This document shows positions 63,760 to 64,000 of a DNA stretch of 64,000 bases, piece by piece. How positions within the stretch are numbered: the stretch's first letter is position 1; each line of letters starts with the position of its first letter. This stretch comes from Chloroflexota bacterium (GTDB taxonomy: Bacteria > Chloroflexota > Anaerolineae > Aggregatilineales > Phototrophicaceae): contig JACRPS010000003.1 of the NCBI GenBank assembly GCA_016223085.1, positions 926,274 through 990,273 of the forward strand, written 5' to 3'. The notes beneath the pieces are model-generated. The model saw nothing but the letters and a program-made list of their open reading frames with translations, made no database searches and was not told the origin of the DNA. Position numbers and translations under genes: made by a program.

Positions 63760-64000
63760 CTACGGAATATACACCCCGGTGTGCAAATCCCAGCGCTGCG
63801 TGCCTTCCTCGCTGGTGGTTTCGATCACGCCCGGCGCGGCGAAGCGCACGCTCCAGATGCGCGCCGTTGGTCCACCGTGCCGGTAGATCGGCAGCCGGTC
63901 TTCAACCGCTTCCGGCAAGTTCTGCAAGTCCCACACGCGGATTGCGTCATAACCGACGGCGAGATAACGATTATCCGGCGACAGTGCCACCGGATGATAA
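63760..64000 (-). CDS. WD40 repeat protein, C-terminal fragment (runs off the window)
   Basis: The reading frame is open to the window edge, so only the end is seen. It carries WD40 blades with VALSPDNRYLAVGYDAIRVWDLQ and a final SEEGTQRWDLHTGVYIP. No start codon is claimed. Function beyond protein binding is unknown. Confidence 0.8.
   Translation of the reverse strand, partial: YHPVALSPDNRYLAVGYDAIRVWDLQNLPEAVEDRLPIYRHGGPTARIWSVRFAAPGVIETTSEEGTQRWDLHTGVYIP

Overview
The window is a high-GC bacterial chromosome segment. Its content suggests Chloroflexota, probably Anaerolineae-like: kinases built from many GAF domains, hybrid kinases, PD40 (TolB-type) propellers, zinc-ribbon threonine-synthase-like enzymes, large GT39-type membrane proteins, and many short dispersed palindromes and heptamer repeats. 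No rRNA, tRNA, transposase, integrase or CRISPR array was seen. The taxonomic call is inference from gene content only.

Left part (1-30.8 kb): signalling. A 5'-truncated GAF/PAS histidine kinase opens the window, followed by an FAD oxidoreductase and a cyclophilin on the other strand. After a 530-base upstream region with two perfect palindromes comes a long same-strand cluster: two single-receiver response regulators, one soluble four-GAF protein, three membrane GAF proteins, one cache/HAMP/GAF protein, a 2738-residue hybrid kinase with about ten GAF modules and two receivers, and a threonine-synthase-like PLP enzyme fused to a receiver domain. From 6416 to 25828 gaps are at most 13 bases and most junctions overlap, so this is probably one transcript of about 19.4 kb. 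A receiver-kinase, an EamA transporter, moaA and a second threonine-synthase-like gene follow.

Middle part (30.8-45.1 kb): mixed functions. There is a polytopic membrane protein whose reading frame carries two heptamer-repeat insertions, an esterase, a DUF1232 protein, a PspA protein with a coiled-coil membrane neighbour, another receiver-kinase, homoserine dehydrogenase, an L,D-transpeptidase, two PD40 propellers, a CitE-like lyase, a PPOX flavoprotein, an STAS-like protein and a secreted SH3 protein.

Right part (45.3-58.5 kb): cell-surface sugars. An MscS channel is translationally coupled to a GalE-like epimerase, followed by SixA. Four genes then match the WbpI, WbpB, WbpE and WbpD steps of UDP-di-N-acetyl-mannosaminuronate synthesis. 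Next come a DPM1/ArnC-like glycosyltransferase, an SMR-type small membrane protein, a UGM-like flavoprotein and two GT39-like transferases, together resembling an undecaprenyl-linked sugar transfer route.

Far right (58.6-64 kb): a three-PAS hybrid kinase with two receivers, a CheY-like regulator, a receiver joined to a nucleotide-cyclase fold that lacks both metal-binding aspartates, a secreted SGNH-like protein, and the end of a WD40 protein cut by the window edge.

Twenty copies of a 28-29 base palindrome (outer arms close to GTAGGG and CCCTAC, inner arms variable but self-complementary) are spread over the window, nearly all in gaps, but two lie in frame inside a GT39 gene.
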